Shown one piece after another: positions 33,001 through 41,800 of a DNA stretch of 64,000 bases (the first letter of the stretch is position 1; every line of letters begins with the position of its first letter). The notes under the pieces were generated by a model, which saw only the letters and a program-made list of their open reading frames with translations, had not been told where the DNA came from and did not search any database. This stretch comes from Aspidapion aeneum (taxonomy: Eukaryota; Arthropoda; Insecta; Coleoptera; Brentidae): positions 58,011,471 through 58,075,470 of the forward strand of contig OY755046.1 in assembly GCA_963576565.1 (NCBI GenBank), in the 5' to 3' direction. The position numbers and the translations under genes were made by a program.

Positions 33001-35344
33001 TTATACCATTATCAATGTTTTCAAACATTGGCTAACCAAATTTAAAGTCATATAAGAGAAATAAAAAACATTTAAGATAAAAGAATAACTTTATTAGTAT
33101 ATCATAAAAATAGCAGGGATATAGTATGGGCTAGGTACTTATAAGTTGGATTTAGGAATACTATTATGGAAAAGTATATAAAAAACACATGACTTCTTGT
33201 TTGGTTAGCAAATGTTTTTAAATGTTTCTTAAGGAATTGCCCCTGAAAATGCTTTCTTTAAAATATTTTTTTTGTAAATTATGGGAGAAAACTTAAAGCA
33301 AAAGGAATCCTTTAAAAACTAAAATATGGAAAAATATGCTTTAAAATATGTTCAAAAAAAGTTAGTTTTTGCAAGTTTTCTAATATTTTTTAATGAATAT
33401 GTTTAATTTAAAAAAAATTCCTCTTACTTTCTGAACACAGCATATATGGAGATACAAAAAAAATCCCATATTTCAAAAGAAATTATAGTTTTTATTTGAT
33501 TTAAAAGTGTTTTGGGATTCAGGGTTATTAAAAACTCTAGACTTTTTACCTTTTCCACATTTTCAAAATTTCTGGATTTTATCTGAAAAAAAAGAGAAAT
33601 AAAAATAAGAAAGAAAAACAGTGCAAGATTAGATTTTTTAAAATTAAATGTTTTGTTGTTCCAAAATGTACAAAACCTTTGCAGTTGCAGCTAGGAATAC
33701 AACTTTAAATTAAAAATTTGCTTTGTGGTATCTGGGGGCACGGCAGTGCTCCGCCAAGTTCGCGCGGAAACTGCTGTACCATCTTTTCTTGAAACATTTC
33801 AGCTCATATTTGACTTATCTAAAACTCTATTTTGGAATAAACTACAAAACTCAAACTTTGCACAGTCATAGATCTTTCATGGACTTCCATAAAGTAGTTA
33901 GTAGTAGTACGAAATTTCAAAAAACGTCGAAATTGCCACTCACTCACTGACTTACTCATGTATAGATCATCAAAATTCAACTGTACTTCCAGACATGCTA
34001 CAAAGCTGAAATTTGGCATACTGATAGAAATTGTGACCAAACCCTTGGAAAAAATTAAAAAACCCCAAAATTCTAATTTACTCCCCTCCCTTATACATGT
34101 AAAGTTATGTAAAAGTAACATTGCCCACTCTCAGAAGTGCTAGAGAGCTGAGCTTTAACAGACTGATGGGAAATATGATAAAATTATAGGAAAAAATTTA
34201 AAAACCCCAAAATTTTTATTTGCTTCCCTCCCCTATAAATGTAAAGTTATGTAACAGTAACATTGTCCACTTCCAGAAACACTAGAAAGCGAAGCCTTGG
34301 AGGACTGAAAAGTAACATTACCCAGTTTCAGAAGCGATAGAGAGCTGAGCTTTAACAGACTGATGGGAACTATGATAAAACTATAGGAAAAAATTTAAAA
34401 ACACCAAAATTTTAATTTACGTTCCTCCCCTATAATTGTAAAGTTATGTAAAAGTGACATTGCCCACTTCCAGAAATGCTAGAGAGCTGAGCTTTAGAAG
34501 GCAGATAGGAACTATGATAAAAATAAAAAAACCTCAAAATTTTTAAAAAGGCATTGCAAAAGTTTTGAACAATATTCCACATATGTTACTACTTTAAAAC
34601 TTAAATCCAAATCCTTTAAAAAAAGAGTGAAATCATTACAAAAACAATTCATGTAAAAAAAGTCAAGTACATGAAAGTGGTATTCTGTAAAAAGAATTGA
34701 GATAAAAGTAAAGCCAAGTTCTCCAATACAAATTTCAAAATGAACAGTTTTTACTAGTTACTCAAATCTTTTTCTAAACTTGGCTACTATGGCTACAAAT
34801 GACTCTTAGGCACAGTGTTTTTTTTACATGAAATGTTTTTGTTATGATGCCTCAGAAAAAGAATTTGAGCCTGGAAGCCAATGTATTAATAGGGTTTACT
34901 CTTGTTTGACTTACCAACTTCTACAGAAAAAGAAAAAAAAAGAATGTGGACTAACTCACCTCATGTTCAATGTAAATCTTCCAATATCTTGAAGCACTAG
35001 GAAAAATTATGACCAAATGCTCATAGAGTGCTCTGACTTCTGAAATGTGCTTGGACTGAGCTTCTCTTAGTAGAATGGACCATGATTCCAGATCATATGG
35101 ATTCTTCTCTACTTGTTTCTGGGTTCTATAAAGTTTGTCATTGCCCCAATCCTATATAAATCAAAACAATAATCTACATGAAGACATCTATCTTTTAGAA
35201 CCATAGCTTTCTCAAGAGGTGAAAAAAAATAAGAGTGGAAACTTGTAACATCCATGTTTTGAAGACTGCCTGCCCATCTGTGGGGGCCATAGGTTATTTT
35301 TTACTTACAATGAGCAAGCGCTCTTCAGTATTCGTCTGACTCAT
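16353..35344 (-). CDS. su(f): suppressor of forked / CSTF3 (cleavage stimulation factor 77-kDa subunit), 15 exons, 721 aa
   Basis: Exons, 5' to 3' on the minus strand: 35344-35309, 35151-34960, 33582-33550, 30987-30890, 29581-29353, 29263-29105, 28473-28282, 27541-27350, 27225-27062, 26177-26025, 25459-25265, 24479-24319, 19843-19709, 18402-18267, 16443-16353. All introns are GT-AG, phases agree, and the total is 2,166 nt; human CSTF3 is 717 aa. The protein starts [15 protein letters not shown] repeats run from residue about 20 to 540, with family blocks [45 protein letters not shown] and [22 protein letters not shown]. Residues about 602-646 hold the Pro-rich segment ([12 protein letters not shown]) that contacts the 64-kDa subunit and symplekin, and the protein ends [11 protein letters not shown]. 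Role: dimeric scaffold of CstF, needed for pre-mRNA 3'-end cleavage in the nucleus. Intron 12 holds an intact retrotransposon in sense, and intron 2 a family C repeat. Confidence 0.95.
16895..17150. repeat. Fold-back repeat, su(f) intron 14
   Basis: ATAAATCCAAGATGGTGGCT.. ..TTGGTTTTTAAGATATAA arms face ..ACCAACAAAGATATA and ..ATTCTGGATTTATGAT in inverse, about 110 bp per arm, immediately upstream of repeat O1. Confidence 0.6.
17165..17740 (+). repeat. Dispersed repeat O, copy O1, su(f) intron 14
   Basis: Shares about 580 bp with the reverse complement of 50713-51299, including AAAACCTAACCTTAAAGTTT, CGATCAGGTGAT, GCGCCACCCTGTGTTTGACA, GCGGCCGCG and GGTCCTTGCGACCAGTCG. Confidence 0.8.
17741..18266. 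other. su(f) intron 14, proximal part
   Basis: AT-rich intron sequence between repeat O1 and exon 14; nothing recognised. Confidence 0.5.
18540..18668 (+). repeat. Tandem duplication of ~65 bp, su(f) intron 13
   Basis: CACAGACATTTAAGAAGCAC.. at 18547 is repeated as CACAGACATTCAAGAAGCAC at 18611; both continue to TGCTGTTCCCAGCATAT. The short open frames across it are incidental. Confidence 0.7.
19095..19432 (+). pseudogene. RTE-like retrotransposon tail fragment
   Basis: In frame from about 19178 the + strand reads [33 protein letters not shown], then [21 protein letters not shown], the usual C-terminal end of insect RTE-type reverse transcriptases. The upstream part ([16 protein letters not shown]) is in another frame, so the fragment carries a frameshift as well as a 5' truncation. 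It lies in su(f) intron 13, antisense to the host gene. Confidence 0.7.
20115..20672 (-). mobile_element. Family A repeat, copy A2
   Basis: Same layout as A1 with fewer tandem units and only a short CAGA run (20545-20553). It lies in su(f) intron 12, antisense to A3. Confidence 0.8.
20673..21066. other. su(f) intron 12, 3' flank of LINE 2
   Basis: Unique AT-rich intron. Overlapping short frames on both strands show no motifs. Confidence 0.5.
21067..24057 (-). mobile_element. CR1/Jockey-group non-LTR retrotransposon (LINE 2) with intact ORF2, in su(f) intron 12
   Basis: The element is sense to su(f). Its 3' end is an (AAT)n tail, seen on + as the TTA repeat at about 21067-21089. The 5' boundary is uncertain: the frame stays open upstream of the endonuclease to about 24056, where a TAA stands, and no target duplication could be assigned. 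No gag-like ORF1 is seen, so the copy is probably 5'-truncated. Confidence 0.8.
21149..23956 (-). CDS. Endonuclease/reverse transcriptase ORF2 of LINE 2, uninterrupted
   Basis: The 935-codon frame has an AP-endonuclease domain ([44 protein letters not shown]; first ~240 residues). A linker and a reverse transcriptase follow ([65 protein letters not shown]). The C-terminal part ([55 protein letters not shown]) is typical of the CR1/Jockey group. Position 23956 is a GTG; the first in-frame ATG is 23896-23894, but endonuclease homology begins before it, so the true start probably lay upstream. No stop or frameshift and all catalytic motifs visible: a recent insertion. Product: target-primed reverse transcription in the nucleus. 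Confidence 0.88.
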   Translation of the reverse strand: MNTEPSSTPLTLFYTNTGSLMTKINELQVSVYASKPDIIFITETWFKESIPDSLVSINGYSLFREDRKNREGGGVCIYIKQKIHGFITECIKVPKILHTNSDKIDYLFLKIKIKTASFLIGCVYRPPDCSSFENLKFCEGFEKLSEITSNILIFGDLNYKEIVWENNFLTEPNLLAEQFLTSYKSTHLHQLINFPTRFRRNNTPSLLDVFFTSDKNLVAEIESSAPLGKSDHIIVTSLLQINIGPTIRTSRSHLNYWKADYASIKQHLREATIDETLSAFENMKKIIFDQLTRYVPLTPTKEKGGKPWIMKRHKRLINKKRRLWHKYQTTQDQIDFEQYQEAKNTVTYELNHSKRLFEESILEKGPKQFFQYISNTLNSKVQSFALYNNDGNVTALPETVSELFGNYFKSTFVTEDINMPTCTPETRSIQSLENVIFTNEKVSNALKKQKIHSSPGSDNIPAVFLKKSIPEICPILTCVFTESLDSGKLPPEWKNSIVIPIHKKGDKLSPKNYRPISLTSIACKCMERIIAIELTKFLLDHHKNSFFAQHGFLPKRSVISNLLDCLEAWTQAQDEGYPIDVIYVDFEKAFDTVPIQRLIKKLEHIGIRGKLLRWIEDYLTNRTFQVRIDNHLSTTNTVTSGVPQGSVLAPMLFLIYIADLPTNMLNLLKFFADDMKSYCDPSIHHGLEMEDLAELERWIQKWKLQLNIDKCCILHIGNNNPNLAYFLYDKELKTVENQSDLGVTVSIDLKWDSHIAKIVKKANSMIYLVRRAFGNISERMCIKIYKTYIRPILEHAMVVWNPYFQKDIDLLERVQRRFTKIPLSLRNKTYEERLRTLKLPTLYNRRKRGDLIETYKILSGYYSCDINYFKRNENPQLRGHSLKLDPLRWSRMSRKNILYNRVVKDWNSLTEEIVTAPSVNSFKNKLDKFWPHLAS
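24058..25264. other. su(f) introns 11 and 12 apart from exon 12
   Basis: Other than exon 12 at 24319-24479, I see no repeat with recognisable ends. A purine-rich stretch with TTGGTTTTGGTTGTTTTCC at about 24880 is partly inverted at about 24980 (AACCAAAACCAACTCC). Confidence 0.45.
25524..25691. mobile_element. pogo/Tigger-type MITE, 168 bp, su(f) intron 10
   Basis: Ends CAGTCGAACCTCTATAACTC and its inverse, TA on both sides, and internal repeats of GTTCGAGTTATAGAG. The CAGTnGAACCTC end type is characteristic of pogo-like Tc1/mariner elements. Confidence 0.75.
26178..27008. other. su(f) intron 9
   Basis: A very AT-rich half (26220-26560), then a less AT-rich part with a small hairpin: GACTAGGGTCACTG at about 26667 and its inverse CAGTGACCCTAGTC at about 26729. 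No gene in it. Confidence 0.5.
27009..27060 (-). repeat. (AG)n purine tract abutting the su(f) exon 9 donor
   Basis: In su(f) sense the intron begins GTAAGAGAGAGACAGAGAGA and continues as AG repeats for about 35 nt. Confidence 0.85.
27542..28281. other. su(f) intron 7
   Basis: AT-rich intron with an ATGATGATGATG run near 27650; nothing else recognised. Confidence 0.5.
28649..28913. mobile_element. Fold-back MITE N1, su(f) intron 6
   Basis: GGACACTCATCGTAAAAGCA start and inverse GCTCGCTTTACGATG end. The internal CGCATTGGCGGC / GAGCCGCCAATACG arms match N2. Confidence 0.65.
29876..30397 (+). repeat. Imperfect direct duplication, su(f) intron 4
   Basis: About 115 bp at 29876-29991 (GTGACTAATTGGGTAAAAAG, GTGGGTAGCTCGAAAGCTTA) recurs at 30284-30397 (CGTGGCTAATCGGGTCAAAA). 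No coding content between. Confidence 0.5.
31077..31345 (+). mobile_element. Family H element H2, su(f) intron 3/4 region
   Basis: CAGGGTGTCCCAAATTCGAT start and a GAAAACTGCATTTTAAT block shared with H1. It stands 90 bp upstream (in su(f) orientation) of exon 4. The right end is not clear. Confidence 0.55.
31436..31935 (-). mobile_element. Family B repeat, copy B2 (full), su(f) intron 3
   Basis: Runs from TCCATGACGGATCTGGTACC to GGGCTAGGAAGGTAA, with the CCGAAAACCGCAT block and a CACACACAGACAGA run. The unit is about 500 bp. Confidence 0.8.
32244..32801. mobile_element. 558-bp fold-back element, family I, su(f) intron 3
   Basis: Nearly the whole element is two ~250-bp inverted arms (about 32244-32500 and 32555-32801). 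Ends are TAGGGTGTTCGGCACATGAA and its inverse, TA on both sides. Matching blocks include GGTAGCAAATGACCCC, TCACGGCTAAAGAG and AAAAGCACCAT. Confidence 0.8.
32802..33549. other. su(f) intron 3, exon-3-proximal part
   Basis: AT-rich DNA with no recognised repeat ends or coding content. Confidence 0.5.
33550..33582 (-). other. su(f): 33-nt micro-exon 3 of su(f)
   Basis: This exon encodes 11 residues, [11 protein letters not shown], between TTTTTTTTCAG and GTAAAAAG. The residues match the EIKAKNYDKVEK stretch of vertebrate CSTF3, and both neighbours join in phase 0, so the exon is real even though introns of 1.4 and 2.6 kb surround it. Confidence 0.9.
33727..34855 (+). mobile_element. Family C repeat, copy C2, in su(f) intron 2
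   Basis: Same head (GGCACGGCAGTGC) and about four ~140-bp tandem units (33960-34540). The tail (TTCTCCAATACAAATTTCAA) is rearranged relative to C1 and ends ACATGAAATGTTTTTGTTATG, as C1 does. Antisense to su(f). Confidence 0.8.
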
Positions 35345-35876
35345 CCTTCTTCAGCCGAAGTTTTCCAATATTAATGGAAAATAAATGGAAAATTAGAAAC
35401 AACGTGAAATTCCCGAAAAAAAACAGAAACAACACAAACAAAACTTTTGACAGCGGTCAATAATTTGTAGGTTATAAAATGCCTTCACCGAAAGCGCATC
35501 AATTTTTTTCTCTCTCCAACGCAGGGATTTGATTGCCGTTCTCGGTTTATCACGTGTGGGGTCCACCTCCCACCACGCCCAAACTCCACGAAAACCGGTC
35601 GAGCTGTCACAACCCTGTCAAATTTGACATTCGTGTTTTGTGACTCACGCGTAGAACGTCACCACCAGCAACGCTGATTTGTTTTTTTTCCTCGAAATTT
35701 TTTATCTTGTAAGGGTGGAGCAGCCAGTTGATTTTTTCTTATCTCTTTTAATTCAGTTTTTTCAGATACGGTAGGCTGTGCGGTCGTATTTACGAAAAAG
35801 CCGGGTTTTTCGTAACGGGTTGGTATTCTAAATTTTTTGTGGACTTAAAACAAGTTTTGGTTTCTTTAAAAAAGAC
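35345..35876. promoter_or_regulatory. Divergent su(f)/plastin promoter region
   Basis: The two start codons point away from each other, 532 bp apart. The interval has more G+C and CpG than the surrounding introns, contains a palindromic CACGTG E-box at 35551-35556, and holds no recognised repeat. No TATA box stands out. Shared control of the two genes is inferred from spacing alone; plastin may have upstream non-coding exons. Confidence 0.45.
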
Positions 35877-38800
35877 ATGGCTTTTAATAATAACTCTACT
35901 CACAATGGATTGTCCGAGGAAGAACACTTGGAACTCAAAGAAAAGTAAGTTTTTCTTAATACCATGGATTTTTAAGTGTTACAAAAAAAAACAATTAGCT
36001 TATTTATTTATTTTAATTTAGAACTTAAAATTGTTAAATTTGAAGATTAAATAGGTCTTTATAACTTAAAAAAAGAAATTAGCACAGGCAAGATTTATTT
36101 CTTTGTGCTACGAAAATATCAAATGTACTTTAAGCCTAATTAGTAACTAGTTTTGTTAAAAGTGGTAAACTGATTTTATTTAATAAATACTTGAAATACT
36201 TCTTTAATACCTATTTATATTTATTTTTGAGGGAGCTAGGTTCTTCCTCCATTTTTCAATGATTGTGTTGACTGCCAAGGCAATTTTTGGTGGCCCACTG
36301 AGTGGTCCCACATCAAAAGTATAGAGTTTATTTGAGAAGCCCTGCATTTTTTCTTTTTCACTCCTTTCTACAGGCAAAAAAACATATTGTTATTATTACA
36401 ATCAGGTATTTTATTTTACAAAATATGTTTACAAAAAACTGAGCAAAAAACTGTACTAATATGCTTAACATAATATTGACATAATATGAATAATTCTATT
36501 GCGACATGTTATAGTTATTAATTGGCTAAAAGAATTTAAAAAATAGTACATTGCATTGCAAAATTTTTTATAAAAAATTGTTATCTCCTCTGTTATCTTT
36601 TGGATCACAGCCCCCTCAAATTAAGAATATCTTGATACTACAACATGCACTGAATTTAGTAGGCTGATTTGATAAAAAGTGTTAAGAGTACCTTTGTTTT
36701 AAAAGATATGGGAAAAGGGTTTAACCAAACAAAAGTACCCTGTATAGTAATTGATTTGGCTCATTTTTATTAACATTTTCAGTTCCAATTCCCAAAAAAT
36801 CAGAATCTAAATCAACTTTTTTTAATCATACCTTACCCACACTCAATGTTTTTTGTATGGTATATTTAAAACACACTATAAAACGCTCTTTGACATCAAA
36901 ATATTTTTATTCTCGAATTTTCTCTATAGATTTTCCACAATAGACAAGAATGGTGATGGGCACATCGACCTGAAAGAACTCCGGGAAGCTTTGGAAATCT
37001 GTGGGCTGAAAATAGCTGGTTACCAATCTCGCCTTATTGAAGAAGAATTCAAAAACTCAAAAAAGACAAAAATCAATGGAAGATTGACCTATGAAGAATT
37101 TGAAAAATTAATAACAGACATAAAATCCAATGATGTGGCAAACACATTTAGAACAGCCGTTTCAAAAAGGGAAAACTTACAACACCTTGGGGGAACCTCT
37201 ATGGCATCAAATGATGGTTAGTCTTCTTGTTAGTCTATTAGTCAATAATTTTTAATATTTATATTAGTATTTAATAAGAACCTTGCAATATACATCTGTT
37301 TTTGTTGTTACAATGACATTATATCCACACAAAACTTAGAAATACATAAAGAAAATAAAATATTTTGGTTTAAAAATGGCAGCCATATTTAAACTACCAA
37401 ATGTAACTATGGGATTTTGAATAACATCAGAGTAAGTCAGTATACCTAGAGGCCCTCAATAAATTTGATACTTGTTTAAGTGTCAAATGTATTGAGGGCC
37501 TCTAAGGATACCTACACCATTTGACAGCAGTCTGCTATATTTTATATTAGTTATTTGGTCAAGTTGTCCATTGAACCGAACCGAACCGTTTTTCATTTAT
37601 TATTCAGGAGACTTTTATTAGGATAGGATTCCAATATAAGCTGCACATTTTATAATATTTAAATGTGGATTCATATTTAATATGGTACTGTGCTTTTAAA
37701 GAGTTAGTTTTAGGATTTCTTATGTATTATTTGGCTTTAAATTTTTTTGTCTATACATTTTTATATTCAACATTTAGTAAATGTGCAGTTTTACATACCC
37801 CTCAAGGGATGTAATAAAGGGACTTTTTTTTACAACAAAACCATTGGCTGTCATTTTGTATTTTTAGGAATAGATTGGTACTCTATGCTGACTTTTTTTT
37901 AAAATGAAATAAACTAATTTTTGGAATCTGACATTTTTTTCATCTACCAGGTACAACCCACTCAGTACGTCTTGAAGAACAACTTGCCTTCTCAGACTGG
38001 ATAAACTCCAACCTTATTCACGATCCAGACCTCAAAAAGCTTCTACCCATAGATCCTGAAGGGAAACATTTGTATAACAAAATAAAAAATGGGATTCTTC
38101 TGTGCAAAATCATCAACCATTCATGTCCAGATACAATTGATGAAAGGACAATCAATAAGGAGAAACTTACCTTGTACACTGAGTTGGAAAATTTAACTTT
38201 GGCTCTTAATTCAGCTTCTGGTAAGGCCAAATCACTTTGAAAATACAGGGTGTTTTAGATAAAAAGTAACTACATAAGGTTTTTGGAAATGGTTTCTAAA
38301 AAAAGTAGGTCTAGAAACAAATCGTTAACGGTATTTGATTGGCTGTAGTCGCTAATACAAAAATACTAAATTTGATTAAATTTTTTTCACCAGATGGAGA
38401 CACGAATAAAATATTTGAAAAATTTTTTTTTAGTTTTTGCCCGATATTTTAAATACCCCTGTAGAAGTTTTTAATTTTAATACAGCATCTAATTGGGCTC
38501 GGCATAGCGTTACTTTTTTCGCTTTAACCAAAATTGGATGTCTTACCGTTTCTGAAATACTCCGAAAATCCCATGTAGTTTATTTTGTCTAGGACACATT
38601 TTGGAATGTATTCTTTATTTTATATAAAAAAACTTTTATTTATTATATAACTATCTGTAGCTACCATAAAAATGTGGATGGTGTCCCAAATTCGATGTTT
38701 TTGGGGTTTTCAGATGTTTCTAGGGGAGAAAAACTCCTGTTTTTAAGCAACGTCTGCTTTTTGAAAACTCTGCATTTTTGAAGGGACCTATACATTTTTT

Positions 38801-41800
38801 GTTGGTGTAAATTGTTTTTTTTTATAGATTCTTTTATGGAGAATCCAGCTGTGAAATTGAATTTGTTCTGTCACTTTTAGTTTTTGAGGTATTACATAAA
38901 ATTGTTTTTTTATGGCAGGACCCATCTATTTATTTATATTCTTTGTATTTTTTTATATTGTTTGCATTTATGTGACTGATGTCTGGTTTAAAACCCTAGT
39001 CAAAATACAGGGTGGACCATTGAAAACTTACAATAGCTATAGTTTTTGAACTAAAAAGATAGCAAGAAAATAAAAAATACTGTTTCTATGAAAGCAACGG
39101 GGAATAAAAATGATGTATTTTTCAATCCACTCCACTCCACTTACTTCCAAATCTTAAATGGCAATACCCCCCTTGTTCGCTCTATATTTGATAAAATTAT
39201 GTGAATTTGGTTTCTAAATAGGGTGGGGGGAATGACAGGAGGGGAGATGGGTGGGAACAGGGAGGATTACAAAGTAACTACAGCAAATTGAGGGACATTT
39301 GCAATGGGTAATCTAAGGAATTTCAATAAAATCGCCTGAAATTTAGATAATTTTTATGCCTTAAAGCCTACATCATGTGACAAATTGGCGTCTGAAGACC
39401 GTCATGTTGATTCCTGTTTAAAAAAATATAGTCTATAGCACATTCAGGATCAGGAGCATTTCAACGACACCTTTTTTGTCAAAATCGGTTCAGCCGTTTA
39501 GCCTCTAGAGTGACACAAACATGCTTACACACATACAACAATCGAAAAACATTACCCTTCCTTTCGCCGTGCTGCAGTTGTAAAAATCAATTTTACAAAA
39601 AAAAATAATTTTTCAACATAAATTACAAATGGGAGATTGAAGCCACCCAGCGTAGTATATTTCAAACCCCCGTGACCTACCCCTCAAGCACCACCCCCAC
39701 TGACTTGTAGATTTTGTATAGAATTTTCTTACTTGTGGCACCTCTTTGGAAAGCTTATCAAAAATGCTAAACAATGGTTATAAAAATTTTTTTTTATTTT
39801 TAATTTGAAGATAATTTTCCAATTCTACCTTCGAGTTTTCATTACCTACGTTCAGCATTTTTCTCAGCTTTCCAGAAAAAATGCAACAAGTGGAGTATTA
39901 AATCGCTGAACTATAGTTGATATTGTATTAAAGTGGCACCGCGTCATCAAAACCTTGGTGGACGGCAAAGGAGTCGAGGGGTACATACAGTGGCACGGAC
40001 TTCCTTTAATTTTTTTATTGATATTGATTCCCAACACGAGGCACTGCACTAGTAAGTCATTAGCTTACGAACATATTGATTTAGGCGGGCTTTGACGTTT
40101 TCTGTTCGTTGTTGTTTTGACTGTTTTATGTCAAACAAATTACGACCGAGCTTTTTACAAAACAAATGACCGTTTTTGCAACTAAATCAATATTTGCGCA
40201 CATTTTGGATTCTCTTTTATATTTCGTATCTTTATTTATTAATCAAATACCTAATTCATCTATCATTTAAAAGATCTCAGCCTTTTATCATACACTATAA
40301 AGCGGCACACTGCATGTACAAAGTGACACACAAATTTTTTAAAGCTTCTTTACTTAAATTTTGCCGCAAAATTTGGTTTACCGTAGCTATGACGCGGTGT
40401 CACTTATATACATCCTCAACTATAGGTGTAAACTTTTTTAAATTTTGAATCCTAAGACTCAAAATATCTCTTTGCAGGTATTGGTTGCAACGTAGTAAAC
40501 ATCGACGCCCACAATTTATCAAAAGGCACACCCCATCTGGTCCTAGGGCTCCTTTGGCAGATCATCAGAATAGGCCTGTTCAACCAGATCAGTTTGGAAC
40601 ACTGTCCGGGCCTGACCACCCTTCTGGGTGAGGATGAAAAAATTGATGACTTGATGAAGTTGTCCCCAGAAGCCATTTTGTTGAGGTGAGTGAACAATAT
40701 GAGAAATATTTGACATTATTTTTTCCTTATTCCCCAACTAGCAATAGTTCGACAACACGGTACAACGTTGTCTAAGGCACCGCAACGACATTGCGCGCCA
40801 ATGTTTGGGAACGCCACGTTGCGTGCCAACGTTGTTATGAACAACTACACGACTATCTTTTGCATTAATTTGGTTGACGATGTTTGAGTCGTAGCAACGT
40901 TGTCAATCCAACCAAAAACGGACGGTAAAGAAGCGCCCTTTTTATGTCAAATTATTTTATTTTAAGGGAGTTATTAATCAGGTATATTTACATTCCAACA
41001 GCTCTTCTAATTTTTCAACAACTATCAGGCATAGTTAAGTAAAACAACAGTTTTTGCACATGTCTCTTGCTAATTTTTAAACACACCCTTAGTTACTGTC
41101 AAATATACATGGTGTAATTTAAATGATGCACCAAACCTTAAGTAAAGGTCGAAAGAAGAAAAATATTCTATTGCATTTTGTTACAAACTTTTTTTGTTAT
41201 TAAAATGGAGTGTTAAAATTATTTTTTTTTCAATTTTTAACAACAGGCAATCGACATTTTATGGAATTATGCATTACCAAAAATGTAATTTTTTAAATTA
41301 TACAGGGTGATTTATAACTATTCCCACAAACTTTAAACCCAAGTTCGGAGTAATATAACAAGTAGATTTATGCAAAAAAATGTAATAAAAGTCTTAGAAA
41401 AAAAGAGATCAAAAATTACAAAGTTGGAAAAAAAACGTACTTTTTTCTTAAAAAGCTGTTTAAAATTTTCTACATTGACTTGGATGCAAGTTTGGGTGCT
41501 TGGAATCCGATTTTGAACAATTTAAAAAAAAACTTGTTTAAAAAGGTATGTTTTTTTTTTAGTAATTTTTATTTATTCACGTAATTTAAATTTATGGTCA
41601 TAATTCTTAACCTAATAATACTATAAACTAAAAAAAAAAAACAAAAAAAAATAAATAAATAAATAAAATTCAAATGTCAAATGTAATAAATTTCATTCAA
41701 ACCGGACTCTACGGGAATGGTACCAATTATGGAAGCAACGTTACCTCTTTGCACTGCCAAACTGATTTTTTGAGTGATGAAGCTAAGAGTTTTCTTGTTA

